From the NCBI GenBank assembly GCA_035236585.1, contig CP141137.1, positions 8,510,327-8,574,326 of the forward strand: DNA of 64,000 nt, in the 5' to 3' direction. The DNA is from Warburgia ugandensis (lineage: Eukaryota > Streptophyta > Magnoliopsida > Canellales > Canellaceae). The translations under genes were made by a program, and so were the position numbers. Shown here piece by piece: positions 22,401 to 34,400 of this stretch; position 1 is the stretch's first letter; each line of letters opens with the position of its first letter. The notes beneath the pieces were generated by a model. That model was not told where the DNA came from. It saw nothing but the letters and a program-made list of their open reading frames with translations, and searched no databases.

Positions 22401-25400
22401 TCTGACTATTCTTCTTTGAGGAATGCTAAATAAAAGCGCTCAAACAAATTGTCAAACCAAAGCACCCATTTTTGCATGAGAAGGGGCCAAATTTGTATGA
22501 TCTGACCTGTTCATCAGATTTCTCTTGCTTTGGATATCTCCTAATAAAAAAATCACAATGTTTAGCCTATTCTAGCATCTTAAAATCCATATTATAACTC
22601 ATCAATTACAGCTGTTATCTTAATAAAAGTTCTAACCATCTATTTATTCTGATCAACAGAAGACTTTTCAGATGCTAGAATCATTCAATCAGCATGCTAA
22701 TTGACCTACTAGACATCAAAGCAGGAGCAATCAGATGACCAGATCAGATCATCCAAAGGTAGGTCCCTTTATGCCAAAGTACAGTGCTTTGATTTTAATG
22801 CTTTGTTTGAGTGCTTTTGTTTAGCATTCCTCTTCTTCTCTTCCCTTCATGTTTTTCAAAGATTCAAAGACTGTCTTACACCATGATCCTGGAACTAGCA
22901 GGCGGCATCCATTGTCACTAAATGCTAAACGTAGTAGCAAAAACTACGAAGGCTAGGAATAACACATAACATAGAAGAACAAGGGTCCAAGAGTACAAAT
23001 GGATATTTCTAGCCAACCAAAAGAATGTTACTCAAATCTTTGCCAAGGGAGCCTAAGTTACCTCAAGGTGTTGACAATTTTCAAGACTCGAGCCTCTCTA
23101 CTACTTCTATAGAGTTACCAGAGAAACAGTCTTCAGCGGCATTATTAAAATGCAAACCTTCGATCATTTTGCAATTGAGAGTTTGACACAGGATGAAAAA
23201 GATTGAACTCATAAAGGTTGTCTTAAGATATGTTACTTGCAAACAGGAATGAATACAAACACCACAAATGGACGAAGTATCCCAATGCCTCCAGAAAGTA
23301 ATTGCTTTGTAGACCCACACTTTTTAATGTAGAAAAACAAAAGCAACAATACACCTACAAGGCTACAACTCATATTAAGAGGATACAAGAATGAGATGCT
23401 TAAGAATAACTCACGTGTCTCACACCCGAACCTATCAACACTTACAATATCAAATAGAAATTCTAGTGAGCCTTATAGAAATGACTAATCAAGCAGCCAC
23501 AAGGACAATCCCTATTTATTTTGACTCACATGTGTGTGTGACCCAGGATTCTTCAACAGTGGAGAAGGGTCTTTCACGAGGTTAGAGCCACCACATCCAC
23601 AAAATGGACAAACCTTCTTCTTCAACTTCATGGTCTGAAAAACAAATTGATCACAGAATGACCATTTGTCTTGTTAGGTATGCTTGCACATTGGAGCATT
23701 AACTCATCCATGCATGCAAACTACAATTTGGACCCATACACGCATGCACATATATGCACTCACGGACATATTCACAAAGGCTGCTTCAGGCTTAATTTGG
23801 TCAATATCCTGATAGTTGAGCATCCTTTTTCAAACAAGAAACTCTATTACATGCATTCATAAGAACACTTCATTCCATGTGATGTCCAGTCCAGTATTTT
23901 ACAAGAAGAAAAAAAAAATGCCAACTTGGTTGTCTCTATGAAAAGGTAGTTTAAACTAAAGACGCAATCAATTCATCCATGTCATTAGCCAAGAGAAAAC
24001 TTTAATCAACTCATTTGCCAATTCGTAAAACACATTAAAGACAAGCCATACATGCGATGCATTGAGCAGCCACAGAAATATAAAAATCGGTTCATTTCAT
24101 GTGACGTCCAGTCCAGTATTTTACGAGAAGAAAAAAAAAATGCCAAGTTGGTTGTCACTATGTAAAGGTAGTTTAAACTAAAGACACGATCAATTTATCC
24201 ATGTCATTAGCCAAGAGAAAACTTTAATCAACTCATTTGCCAATTCGTAAAACACATTAAAGACAAGCCATGCATGCGATGCATTGAGCAGCCACAGAAA
24301 TATAAAAATCGCTGCTATTCCAAGCCTATGAATTTTCATTCTTGCTAGAAAGTTAATCCTCGGATATCAGACTTAGGATTGAAGAAGAACATAGGTAGCT
24401 GCTAATTACATAAAAGAGGAGAACATGAAAGCAATTGTATGATGATGAAGCAAAGGAACTGACAAATTAGACAAGAAACAAACATAAAATTGATTTAAAA
24501 TTCAAGCACAAAAAATTACTCTCAAATTAACCCCCTAAGAAGCAGTAGTTGCCTTGCATATGTATATCATGATATAATAACAACTGAAAGAATAAGACTG
24601 AGTTCAGTTTGGAAAAGTACAGAATTTGAATTCCAAAAAATACTCATAACTTGTCAATTCCTAAACATAGCTCAAACTCCTAACTCTGTGCCAAAAAAAA
24701 AAGGCCAGTTCCAACAGTACCAAATCCTCTTTCCATAACCTGATATACCGAGTTTATTATCTCCAACGAAAAGCATAAGGTAGTCCCTAGCAGGAACCTC
24801 TAGAGTAAAAAGTAGAAGCATCAGAATAATAAAATCGTCAGCCAAGAAAATTTTGATCATCTGGGGGTCCATCGCCAATGTCAGTAACAGTCAAAATTGC
24901 ATCATCAGATTGACCAATTTGGCATATATACTCTTTCCCCTTTTTCTTTTTAAGTTAGGTTTTGAGCTTTCTGGCTGCTAGTGGGTAGACACTCAAATCA
25001 TTCTAAAGTTTGAAAGAACTCACCTGAGCTTTCCTATTTCAATTCATTGAAACTGAAAATTGTTTGCCTTCATCCTTCTTTTGATGCACGGGTACAACAG
25101 ATTAGGAGTTCATCCTTTCCACTGGACAAGGTACCAACAACTGGCTTCATATTGAGATATCAAAACCTTCTTATATTAACATAAGCACGATCTCTTTACT
25201 AGTCTCTTCAGCTTGAAATGTGCACTTCAATATGGTTTGGTACGATAGTATCAATGCCTAAAAATTGGAGACATCATCAAGCTAAGAGCAATGCAGATAT
25301 CATAGCCACCCAATTGCTCTACCATAGGCATTGTCTATCATAGCCAATGATAGCCCCCAGCCCAGATGAAAAACGAGGAGGGCCTTGCATCAGGTGCCAG

Positions 25401-28400
25401 CCAGCAAGGAAGAAGTTGAAGATGATTTTGTTATTTCTTTTCTACTTATAAATGAATATGCATGTGCATATTAGTTTGTAAGTAAGACATGAAAATCATC
25501 TCCAGCTTCTTAAAAGTACAGTAACCCTAACATGACGTGAATTGAAAAATGACATTCCCTCAAGCTAGGGCGTTCCCCACAAGTGACAGGCTGCATCAAA
25601 TTCCAAGTGTAGTGAAAAATGGGCAAGGGCTGTGTTACATCAACTGAACCTAAGGAAGGTAGATTCAGCCAGTATTATACAATAAGAGGAAAGGACAAAG
25701 TGTAAACAGCATTCAGTTTTACATTAGTTTTACTTCTGTTAAGGGCATTTACATCTGTTAGAGAGAAAGAAAAGGCAGTTACGTATGAAGAGAAGGGAAT
25801 ATAAAGGGAAGGAGAGAAGAAAGAAAGGGACGATTGTTTGAAGGAAGGATTGAGTGGAGGTTCTAGCTCCTCGAAAGCTAGAGAATTGTAATCATAGAAC
25901 CTTGTATACAGAACAGTGTAATCATAGAATCTTGTATACATAACAGAACCTACAGAGTTCTACATTCTTTCTTTCTGAGTGGAATTGAAAATCTGTATTC
26001 TAATCTTTTGGAAATTGAATTCAATTGAAGCCTCTATCAGTGGTATCAGAGCCGGTTCAAACCCACAGAATAGTTGGAACTTGGATGGAAGGAAACAAAG
26101 GAATGGAGAAAGAGATAGAAGGAGTCAGGGGTGAGATAGGAGACTTGAGGGAAAACATGGGAAGATTACAAACGAATGTAAATGCATTCGGTGAATATCT
26201 GGTAGAAATAAGAGAATGGATCAAGAATTAAGAATCAAGAAACGCCAGAGGAATGTCGAGATCAGCATAGGAATACAGAAGGTGGAAAACCCTCAAATGG
26301 TCACAGACAAAGTTCCTTCTTACCGGGAGATCATCACCATTATGAGTTTCAAGGGAGGAGACTAGATTTGCCAGTGTTCGACGGCCAAAATCCCTATAGT
26401 TGGTTATGTCAAGCTGAACGATATTTTTAGGTCAACCACATATCCGACAAGAAGAAGATACCAACAGCAGCCATTTGCATGGAGGGAAATGCTCTCCACT
26501 AGTTTTTGCGGACGAAATCAAGAAATCCCCTTCGATCATGGGGTTCTTTCTGGCCATCCCTGCTACATTGTTTCCAATCTTCTCAATGGGACGACAATTA
26601 TGAATCTCTTCTAGCTTTGAGGCAGACCGGAAGTGTCTCCGAGTATCTCCGGTCGTTCAAGCTTCTCTCTGGTCACCTGAGTGATCTTTCCGACGATCTG
26701 TTGAAAAAAGCCTTCTTGAATGGGCTTATGGATTTAGCCCACAAAATAGAAGAGAAGAACATGGTGTTGGACCGAATAAAGGCCCATCCAATTAGACAGA
26801 ATGCTGACCCAAGAACGATTGGACCCATCCATGTTCAGTCAAAGGGAGGGTTGACAGGAGTATCTTTGCAGGAGCATTTTGGTAAATCACTTATCTTCTT
26901 CCCCAGCCATGAGAGAAACAAGGGTTTCCATACGCAAACCAATCGGGAAAAGAATGCCAGCGTACAACTTGCCAGAAAAAGGGATCTTGGCCATGGGATC
27001 CCAAGGATTATGTTATAGATGTGATGAGAAATATCCACAGGACCACCGATGTAAAAATCGACAGTTGCAAGTGCTGCTCCTAGCCGACGACAAAGACAAT
27101 CAGACAGGGACGACAACAGGACAAGGGATAACCAACCTCTGGAGGATTCGGAGTACAAGTGGGGAACTGTCACTGCAGCAACGAGCAAGACATCTATTGG
27201 CAGATAAACTTGAATCTGCCGGGGATCACGGTGATTCAAGATTTCTACCTGTTCGACCCTGGTGGAGCAAACATGGTCCTGGGGGTTGGTTCTAAATAAG
27301 AGGATTACATTTACAAATCAAAAAAGACTTTGGCAAAGAGGGTCTGGAGCCTGGCTGACAACACTTGGGAATCATTGAAAGACATTCACAAGCAATTCCC
27401 TAATTTCCACCTTGAGGACAAGGTGGCACTGTTAGGGGGGGGTATTGTTACATCAATTGAACCTAAGGAAGGTAGATTCGGCCAGTATTATACAAGAAGA
27501 GGAAAGGACAAAGTGTAAACAGCATTCAGTTTTACATTAGTTTACTTCTGTTAAGGGCCCGTTAGAGAGAAAGAAAAGGCAGTTACATATAAAGAGAAGG
27601 GAATATAAAGGGAAGGAGAGAAGAAAGAAAGGGACGATTGTTTGAAGGAAGGATTGAGTGGAGGTTCTAGCTTCTCGAAAGCTAGAGAATTGTAATCATA
27701 GAACCTTGTATACAGAACAATGTAATCATAGAATCTTGTATGCATAACAGAACCCACAGAGTTCTGCATTCTTTCTTTCTGAGTGTAATTGAAAATCTTT
27801 ATTCCAATCTTTTGGAAATTGAATTCGATTGAAGCCTCTATCAGGTTGCTAGGGCATTCCCCCAGAAACGACACACTATATCGGATCTCGGGTGTAGTGA
27901 AAAATGGGCAAGGGCTGCTAAATTGTCCCCTCGAAAGCGACGCACTGCATCAGAACCCAAGTGCAATGAAAAGTGAGCAAGGGTTCATACCATAGAGGTT
28001 GCGAAGTGTGCGGGTAAATAGGATATTGCAAGAGCATAAAATTCGTATCACCACATGAAATATAGGGACATTGACAGGTAAGAGTTTGGAGTTATTAGAT
28101 ACGATGAAACGTAAAAGAGTCAACATCGCTTGTATCTAAGAAACCAAGTGGAATGAGTCTAAAACTAGAGAAATCGATGGATATAAACTCTAGTACGTAG
28201 GAAAGGATAATAACAGAAATAACGTAGGTATAATAGTGGATAAAGCATTAAAGGATAAAGTTGTGGACGTTAAAAGAATCAATGATAGAATCATAATAAT
28301 AAAACTTGTTCTAGGAGAGCAAATCATAAACGTTATAAGTGCATACGCACCACAAGTAGGGTTAGAAGATATAATCAAGAGACAGTTTTGGAAAGATATG

Positions 28401-31400
28401 TGGGGAGTCATGCAAGAAATTCCCAACACTTAGGGGATGCTTATAGGAGCAGACTTAAATGGTCGTATAGGAAAGGAAAAGAAAGGATATGATAGGATAG
28501 GATACATGAAGGGTATGGTATAAGAGAACGAAACAAGATGGGGGGAACTATCCTCGATTTTGCTTTATAATATAACCTGGCCAATGCAAATACATTCTTT
28601 AAGAAGATGGATGAACACTTAATAACCTTTAAGAATACTGAAGGAACAATGTGCAAGGATTGTAAGGTGATATCTGGCAAAAGTTTAACCTCACAACATA
28701 AGTTAATGGTTATAGATATCTATATTAAAAGATGGAAGAAAGAAAATGAACTTAATAGATATCCAAAAATTAAGTGGTGGGACTTAAAAGGAGAGAAAAT
28801 AACCTCATTCACAAATAAGTTGATGGTAGACGAAAACTAGAACTATGAAACAAAAGTAAACACCATGTGGGTTAATATGACTGAGTCCATTAAGAAAGTG
28901 GCAAAAGATGTCTTAGGAGTATCTAAAGGTAAAAGGCAATTAGTAAAGGAAACATGGTGGTAAAGTGAAACAGTGCAAAAAGTTATTAGAAAAAACCGGG
29001 TGTGCTTTAAAGCATTGCAGAAGATTAGAAATAATGAAAATTATAAACAGTATAAGAATGCTAAAAAAGTTGCTAAGAGAATAGTAAGTGAGGCTCAGCT
29101 TAAGGCATATGATGACCTTTATAATAGGCTAGGAACAAGAGAAGGTGAGAAAGATGTGTTTAAACTTGCAAAAATAAGATAATAGAAGGGTAAGAAGATC
29201 ATGTTAGGTGCATTAGAAGTGATGATCAAAGGGTACTAGTCAAAGATGGTTACATTAAACAAAGGTGGGAAACTTACTTTCAAAAATTGTTAAATGACAA
29301 TGGCTCTGAGAATATAGCTATTGAAAAGGCTGTACACATAAATAACATTGGACATTATAGAGATGAACACAGGATTAGAATACCTGAAGTGAAAGAGACC
29401 TTGAACAAGATGAAATCAGGAAAGGCAATGGAGCTTGATGGTATACCAATAGAGGTTTGAAAGCATATGGGAGATATTGAAGTTGTTTGGTTGACCAAGT
29501 TGTTTAGCAAGATTATAAAATCAAAGAAAATGCCAGATGAATGGAGGAAAAGCTCTATTGTACCAATTTATAAGAATAAAGGAGACATATAGAGCTGTAC
29601 TAATTATCGAGGGATCAAACTTATGAGCCACATTATGAAACTTTTTGAAAGAGTGATTGAGAAGAGGCTACAGCACAAGACAAGTGTATCGAAGAACTAA
29701 TTTAGCTTCATGCCTGGGAGGTGGAAGCTATTTCTTACTAAGATAATTGATAGAGAAATACAGGGAGAGGAGAAAAGACCTTCACATGGTCTTTATTGAC
29801 TTAGAAAAAGCTAATGATAAAGTCCCTAGAGAGTAAATATTGAGGGTGTTGGGCAAGAAAGAGGTTTCGCAGGGATATATAGACATAATTAAATATATGC
29901 ATGAGGGAGTGGTAACAAATGTTAAGACCACTGGTGGTGAGACCAGTGATTTTCCTATCATTGTAGGATTGCACCAAGCATCGGCACTGAGCCTATACCT
30001 TTTCACGTTGATTATGGATAAGTTAACAAAACATTTGGACGAGGAGATTCTATGGTGTATGCTATTTGCAGATGATATAGTTTCACTTGATGAGACAAGG
30101 GAAGGCGTAAACACAAGCTAGAGTTACATAGAGAACATTCAAATCTAAAGGATTTAAAATCAGCCTTACTAAGAATATATGGAATGCAATTTTAGCAAGG
30201 AGAAGAATAGGAGTAGAACACCAGTTAAGATTGATAACCAAGAAGTCCCCGTAAAAAACCACTTTCGATACTTAAGATCAATGATTCATAGAGTTGAGAG
30301 ATTGAGAGAGAGGTTACCTAGAGAATCCAAGTGGGTTGGAACAAATGGAAATGTGCATCTGAAGTCTTATGTGATTGGCTGGTGCCACTCAAACTAAAAG
30401 AAAAATTCTATAAGATGGCTATAAGGCCGGGCATGCTCTATGGATCAAAGTGTTGGACAGTTAAGGAACATCATGTTCATAAGATGAGGATTGTGGAAAT
30501 GAGGATGTTGAGATGGATGAGTAGCAAGACAAGAAAGGATAGAAATAAAAATAAAAACATTAGAGGAAACTTAGGGGTAGCTCCAATAGGTAACAAGATG
30601 AGGGAGATAGACTTAGATGGTTTGGACATGTCCAAAGGAGATCGAAAGCGGCACTAGTCAGAAGGAATGAGGCAATGCAAGTAGAAGATTCTAAAAGAGG
30701 AAGGCCCAAAAGAATGTGGATAGAAGTGGTGTGAAAAGACTTAAAAACTTTGGGACTAAATGAAGCCATGATGCTTAATAGAGATGAATGGAGGAATAAG
30801 ATTCATGTGGCTGACCCCTAATTGGGATAAGGTCTTGATGATGATGATCTCTCTGACGATTTACCTTTGAAGATACAACATCACAAGACATCTTACAATG
30901 AAACTTTGTGCTCCTAGGTGTGTTGGTTACCATCTCTCAAACATATATATTGCAAATGGCCTTGATTTTTCACAATCAAGATAGGCCTTCATGCATGTGT
31001 TTGTACATTTGGCAAACATATGAACATCTTAATGTTTTTTCTTTTTTTGAGAAGTAACAATTTTTCAATGTTAGAACCATAAGGAGAGGAAACAAGTCCA
31101 AACTTTGGCTCACCTTCTTCCTAAAAAATGGGCAGCCCGTTGCATGAAGCTCCCATGAATGCGGGTTTCGAGGAAGAGGCAAACCACAAAGGGCTTATAG
31201 TACGCAGCCTTCCCTTGCATTTTGCAAGAGGCTGCTTCCACAACTCAACCATTGCGCCAAGGCTCACCTTCTTCCTAAGGAATCTTATTGTGTGTTTGCC
31301 AATTGTCTGGTCTACCAAAGCACAAATGGGAACCCATCTTAGAAAAGTGCTCGAGTCCCATAGTGTTATAATAACCAATAATATTCTGCAACTAATGTCC

Positions 31401-34400
31401 AAGAGTTTGATGCAAAACCTCTCTGTGAGCAGAGCTACCCAATTATGATAAGAGATTGACTACTAATGAAGCACAGTGTCACGGACTTGCATTGCAAGGC
31501 CAGTGACCAAGACCTATAGGCTACATGGAAGCCCTATTCATCCTGTGGATGTGGCCTAAGGGACTTAAGCCCTTATTCTTGGATCTACGAAACAAGGCCC
31601 AATTTCAAAAGGCATGGTTTCTAGAGAATTCCTTGCAAGTATCTAGATCTTCTATAGTAGTCTAAAATACTCTAAGAGAATGGTAGAGTAATCTAGAAAG
31701 AGTAGGAGGGTTCTAGAAAATGATCTCGACCATTAATGTACTGACACTTGGAATAATCCTGACCATCCATTGAGGAGGTGGATGGGGGAGAGCAAGTATA
31801 TGTAAGGGGTTAACTCCTCATTTGTAGCTCAACTCAGTTAAGCTCAATTCACAAGATCCGCACGGGTTTAGCATAGGTAAAACTGCGACCCTGTGACAAT
31901 TGGTATCAAAGCAGATTGGTACCAAGAGATGGTATCAGACTAAAAGTTCGGAGATTGAATTGGAAGCTACTTGTGGGGATCGTGTGAACCTCACAGTAGC
32001 GTCATGACAAGCAAGTCTAGAGTGAGCAATGTGTCTATGGAAGCCCAACACAGGTCAAGGAGGGAGAAGTCCAGAGATCCATCAAAGGAGTTTGCTAGGG
32101 ATACGCGCCTCATTACATTGGAAGAAAGGTTTGGTAAATTCAAGCAAACTCTTTCTAATTGCTTGAACAAGTCTAGTGCTCATGTGGATGCCTTACATAG
32201 TCTATAAGACAACATGCAAAGTGCCTTTGAAGTATTCAAGACGTGAACACAGAGACCACGGAAAGGGTGAAATGCATGTTCGATCGCCTTGAGACTATGG
32301 AAGGCGAGGTAGTCGAGCTACATGAGGTAGCCAGCCTAGAGGATGTGAAAATTCATCTGGCCCTGTTGGAGAAGGCTATAGCTAGTGTAGGAGGATTTGG
32401 ACCAAAGAAGTTTACTCCTAAAGATCCTTGAACCTACAAGCTACAAGAGAACCCATGATGCCAAGGACTTGAAGAATTTCCTGTAGCAAATGGAGCAATA
32501 CTTTAAAGCAATCAAGGTTTCTGAGGAAGCCATGAAGGTGGATGTGGCAACAATGTCTCTTAGTGATGATATGATACTATGATAGAGACGAAGATATGGT
32601 GATGTAGCTAATGGTTGTTGCACCATAGTCACTTGGAAAGAATTTAAGAAAGAGATTAAAGCCCAATTCTTCTCAAAGAATGTGGAGTACTTGGCCCAAA
32701 AGAATTTGAAGCGACTAAAGCATGTAAGATCTATCCGTCAATTAGTAGAGTTTGATAAGAGGGCTGGAGGCACTAGTGAGCAGAAGAAGAATAACGCTTA
32801 TGGAGCCAACAACGGGGATGACAAACCTAAGGGTCATAAGAAAGAAGGCAAGGAAGGTCGACATGACTCAAAGGGCAAAGGTAAGTTCCTTCCTTGACGT
32901 CCTGGTTGTTTCATATGCGATGGGATCATCGGGCAGTAGACTATCCTAAGAAGAAGGCCCTCAATGCCTTGGTGGTTGAAAGGGAAAACCACAAGGTAAG
33001 TGATGAAGATAAAGGAGGAGCCTAAGATGGGAGCATTTAGACTCCTTAATGCTATGATGGGGCAGGCATAAGGGACCAAGCCTGTTGCCCATGTAAGGAA
33101 GAGCTTGATGTATGTAGACGTGTGGCTCAATGGCAAAGGAGCATGAGTTATGGTAGATATGAGAGCTACTCATGACTTTCATCTCAGAAGGGGAGGCTAA
33201 GAGATTATGCCTCAAGATGAAGAAGGATGAGAGGAGGATAAAGGCAATAAACTCTAAGGATAGGTCAGTGCTTGGAGTAGCCAAGGTGGTACCCATCCAG
33301 ATTGGAAAGTGGCAAGGCAACATTACTTTGACTGTAGTGCCTTTGGACGATTATGAGGCTATCCTTGAAATGGATTTCCTCACCAAGGCTAGAGCCATCC
33401 CTATGCCACGCCTTGGAATATTAAGCTTCCTTGATGAGAAGAACCTTGCACTGTCCTAGTGTTGAAGGATGGAAAGAGGCAAAGGAAGATGCTATCTGCC
33501 TTGCAACTAGTAGAGGGATCCACAACCAGTGTGGAGTTGGCACAGCCAGACTTACATCGTCTAAGTGCCATCAGGGTGCTATGGTCTGAAGGGTCCAAAG
33601 AGAAACCAATGGTTGACAAGGGTGTGCCACAACACGGGGGCTCCAAGAAGAACAAGACCAAGCAGAGACATGCATAGAGCACGACAACTGATAGCTGCCA
33701 CGCTAATGTGCAAGAGGCCCAACATCAAAGGGCAGCAAAACAAGAGCACAAGAGGTGCGACAACTCACAACTATGCAAAGGTGAACAAGTGTGAAAGAGT
33801 GCACACAACATGAAGGAGACAAAGAAACCACGAAGCACAAGAGTGGTTGGATACCAATGTGTAGTGGGAAGAGGACTTGCCCGACGGCGAAGCTTGTGAC
33901 ACCAAATGAGATGTGTCGATGAGGGCATCGACATTATCAGGTAGGAGAAAATGTCACGAACTTACATTGCAAGGCCTGTGACCAAAGTTTATAGGCTACA
34001 TGGAAGCCCTATTTAGCCTATGGATGTGGCCTAAGGGACTTAGGTCCATATTCTTGGATCTATAGAACAAGGCCTGGTTTTCAGAGAATTTCTTGTAAAT
34101 ATCTAAATCTTCTATAGTAGTCTAAAATACTCTAAGAGACTGGTAGAGTAATCTAGAAAGAGTAGGAGGGTTCTAGAAGATGATCTAGACTATTAATGTA
34201 CTAACCCTTAGAATAATCCTAACCTTCCATTGAGGAGGTGAATGGGAAAAAGCAAGTATATATGGGGGTCAGCTCCTCATTTGTAGTTCAACTCACTTAA
34301 GCTCAATTCATTGGAGGTGACTGAGGAAGTCCCTTTCTGAATTCTCTTAAGTTCTCACATTGCTTTTGTGGGTGAGTAAGTGTAGCCTTAGCAAGTGAGA

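Larger units (their letters stand above)
25633..27843 (+). mobile_element. non-autonomous Ty3/gypsy LTR element (gag, no pol core), 2.2 kb
   Basis: LTRs of 407 and 398 bp flank 1.4 kb of internal sequence, with the 5-bp near-duplication ggctg/ggttg outside. Directly after the 5' LTR lies TGGTATCAGAGC (26041), complementary to initiator-Met tRNA. A G-run tract precedes the 3' LTR. The interior encodes degraded gag (PVFDGQNPYSWLCQAERYF near 26370, a LRQTGSVSEYLRSF segment) and a zinc knuckle CYRCDEKYPQDHRC. A trace of the protease region (QDFYLFDPGGANMVLG) is followed directly by a last piece of the polyprotein (FPNFHLEDKVAL). Reverse transcriptase, RNase H and integrase are absent, so movement would have needed a helper. 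Stops interrupt gag. Confidence 0.9.

Noticed and set aside
26835-27239. 134-codon minus-strand frame in the LTR element
   Set aside because: Shadow of the gag region, which has the zinc knuckle and gag motifs on the plus strand.
28236-30657. Host endonuclease or 'craniofacial development protein 2-like' gene
   Set aside because: The endonuclease, reverse transcriptase and tail order plus the (atg)n end identify an RTE LINE; such gene names are database artefacts.
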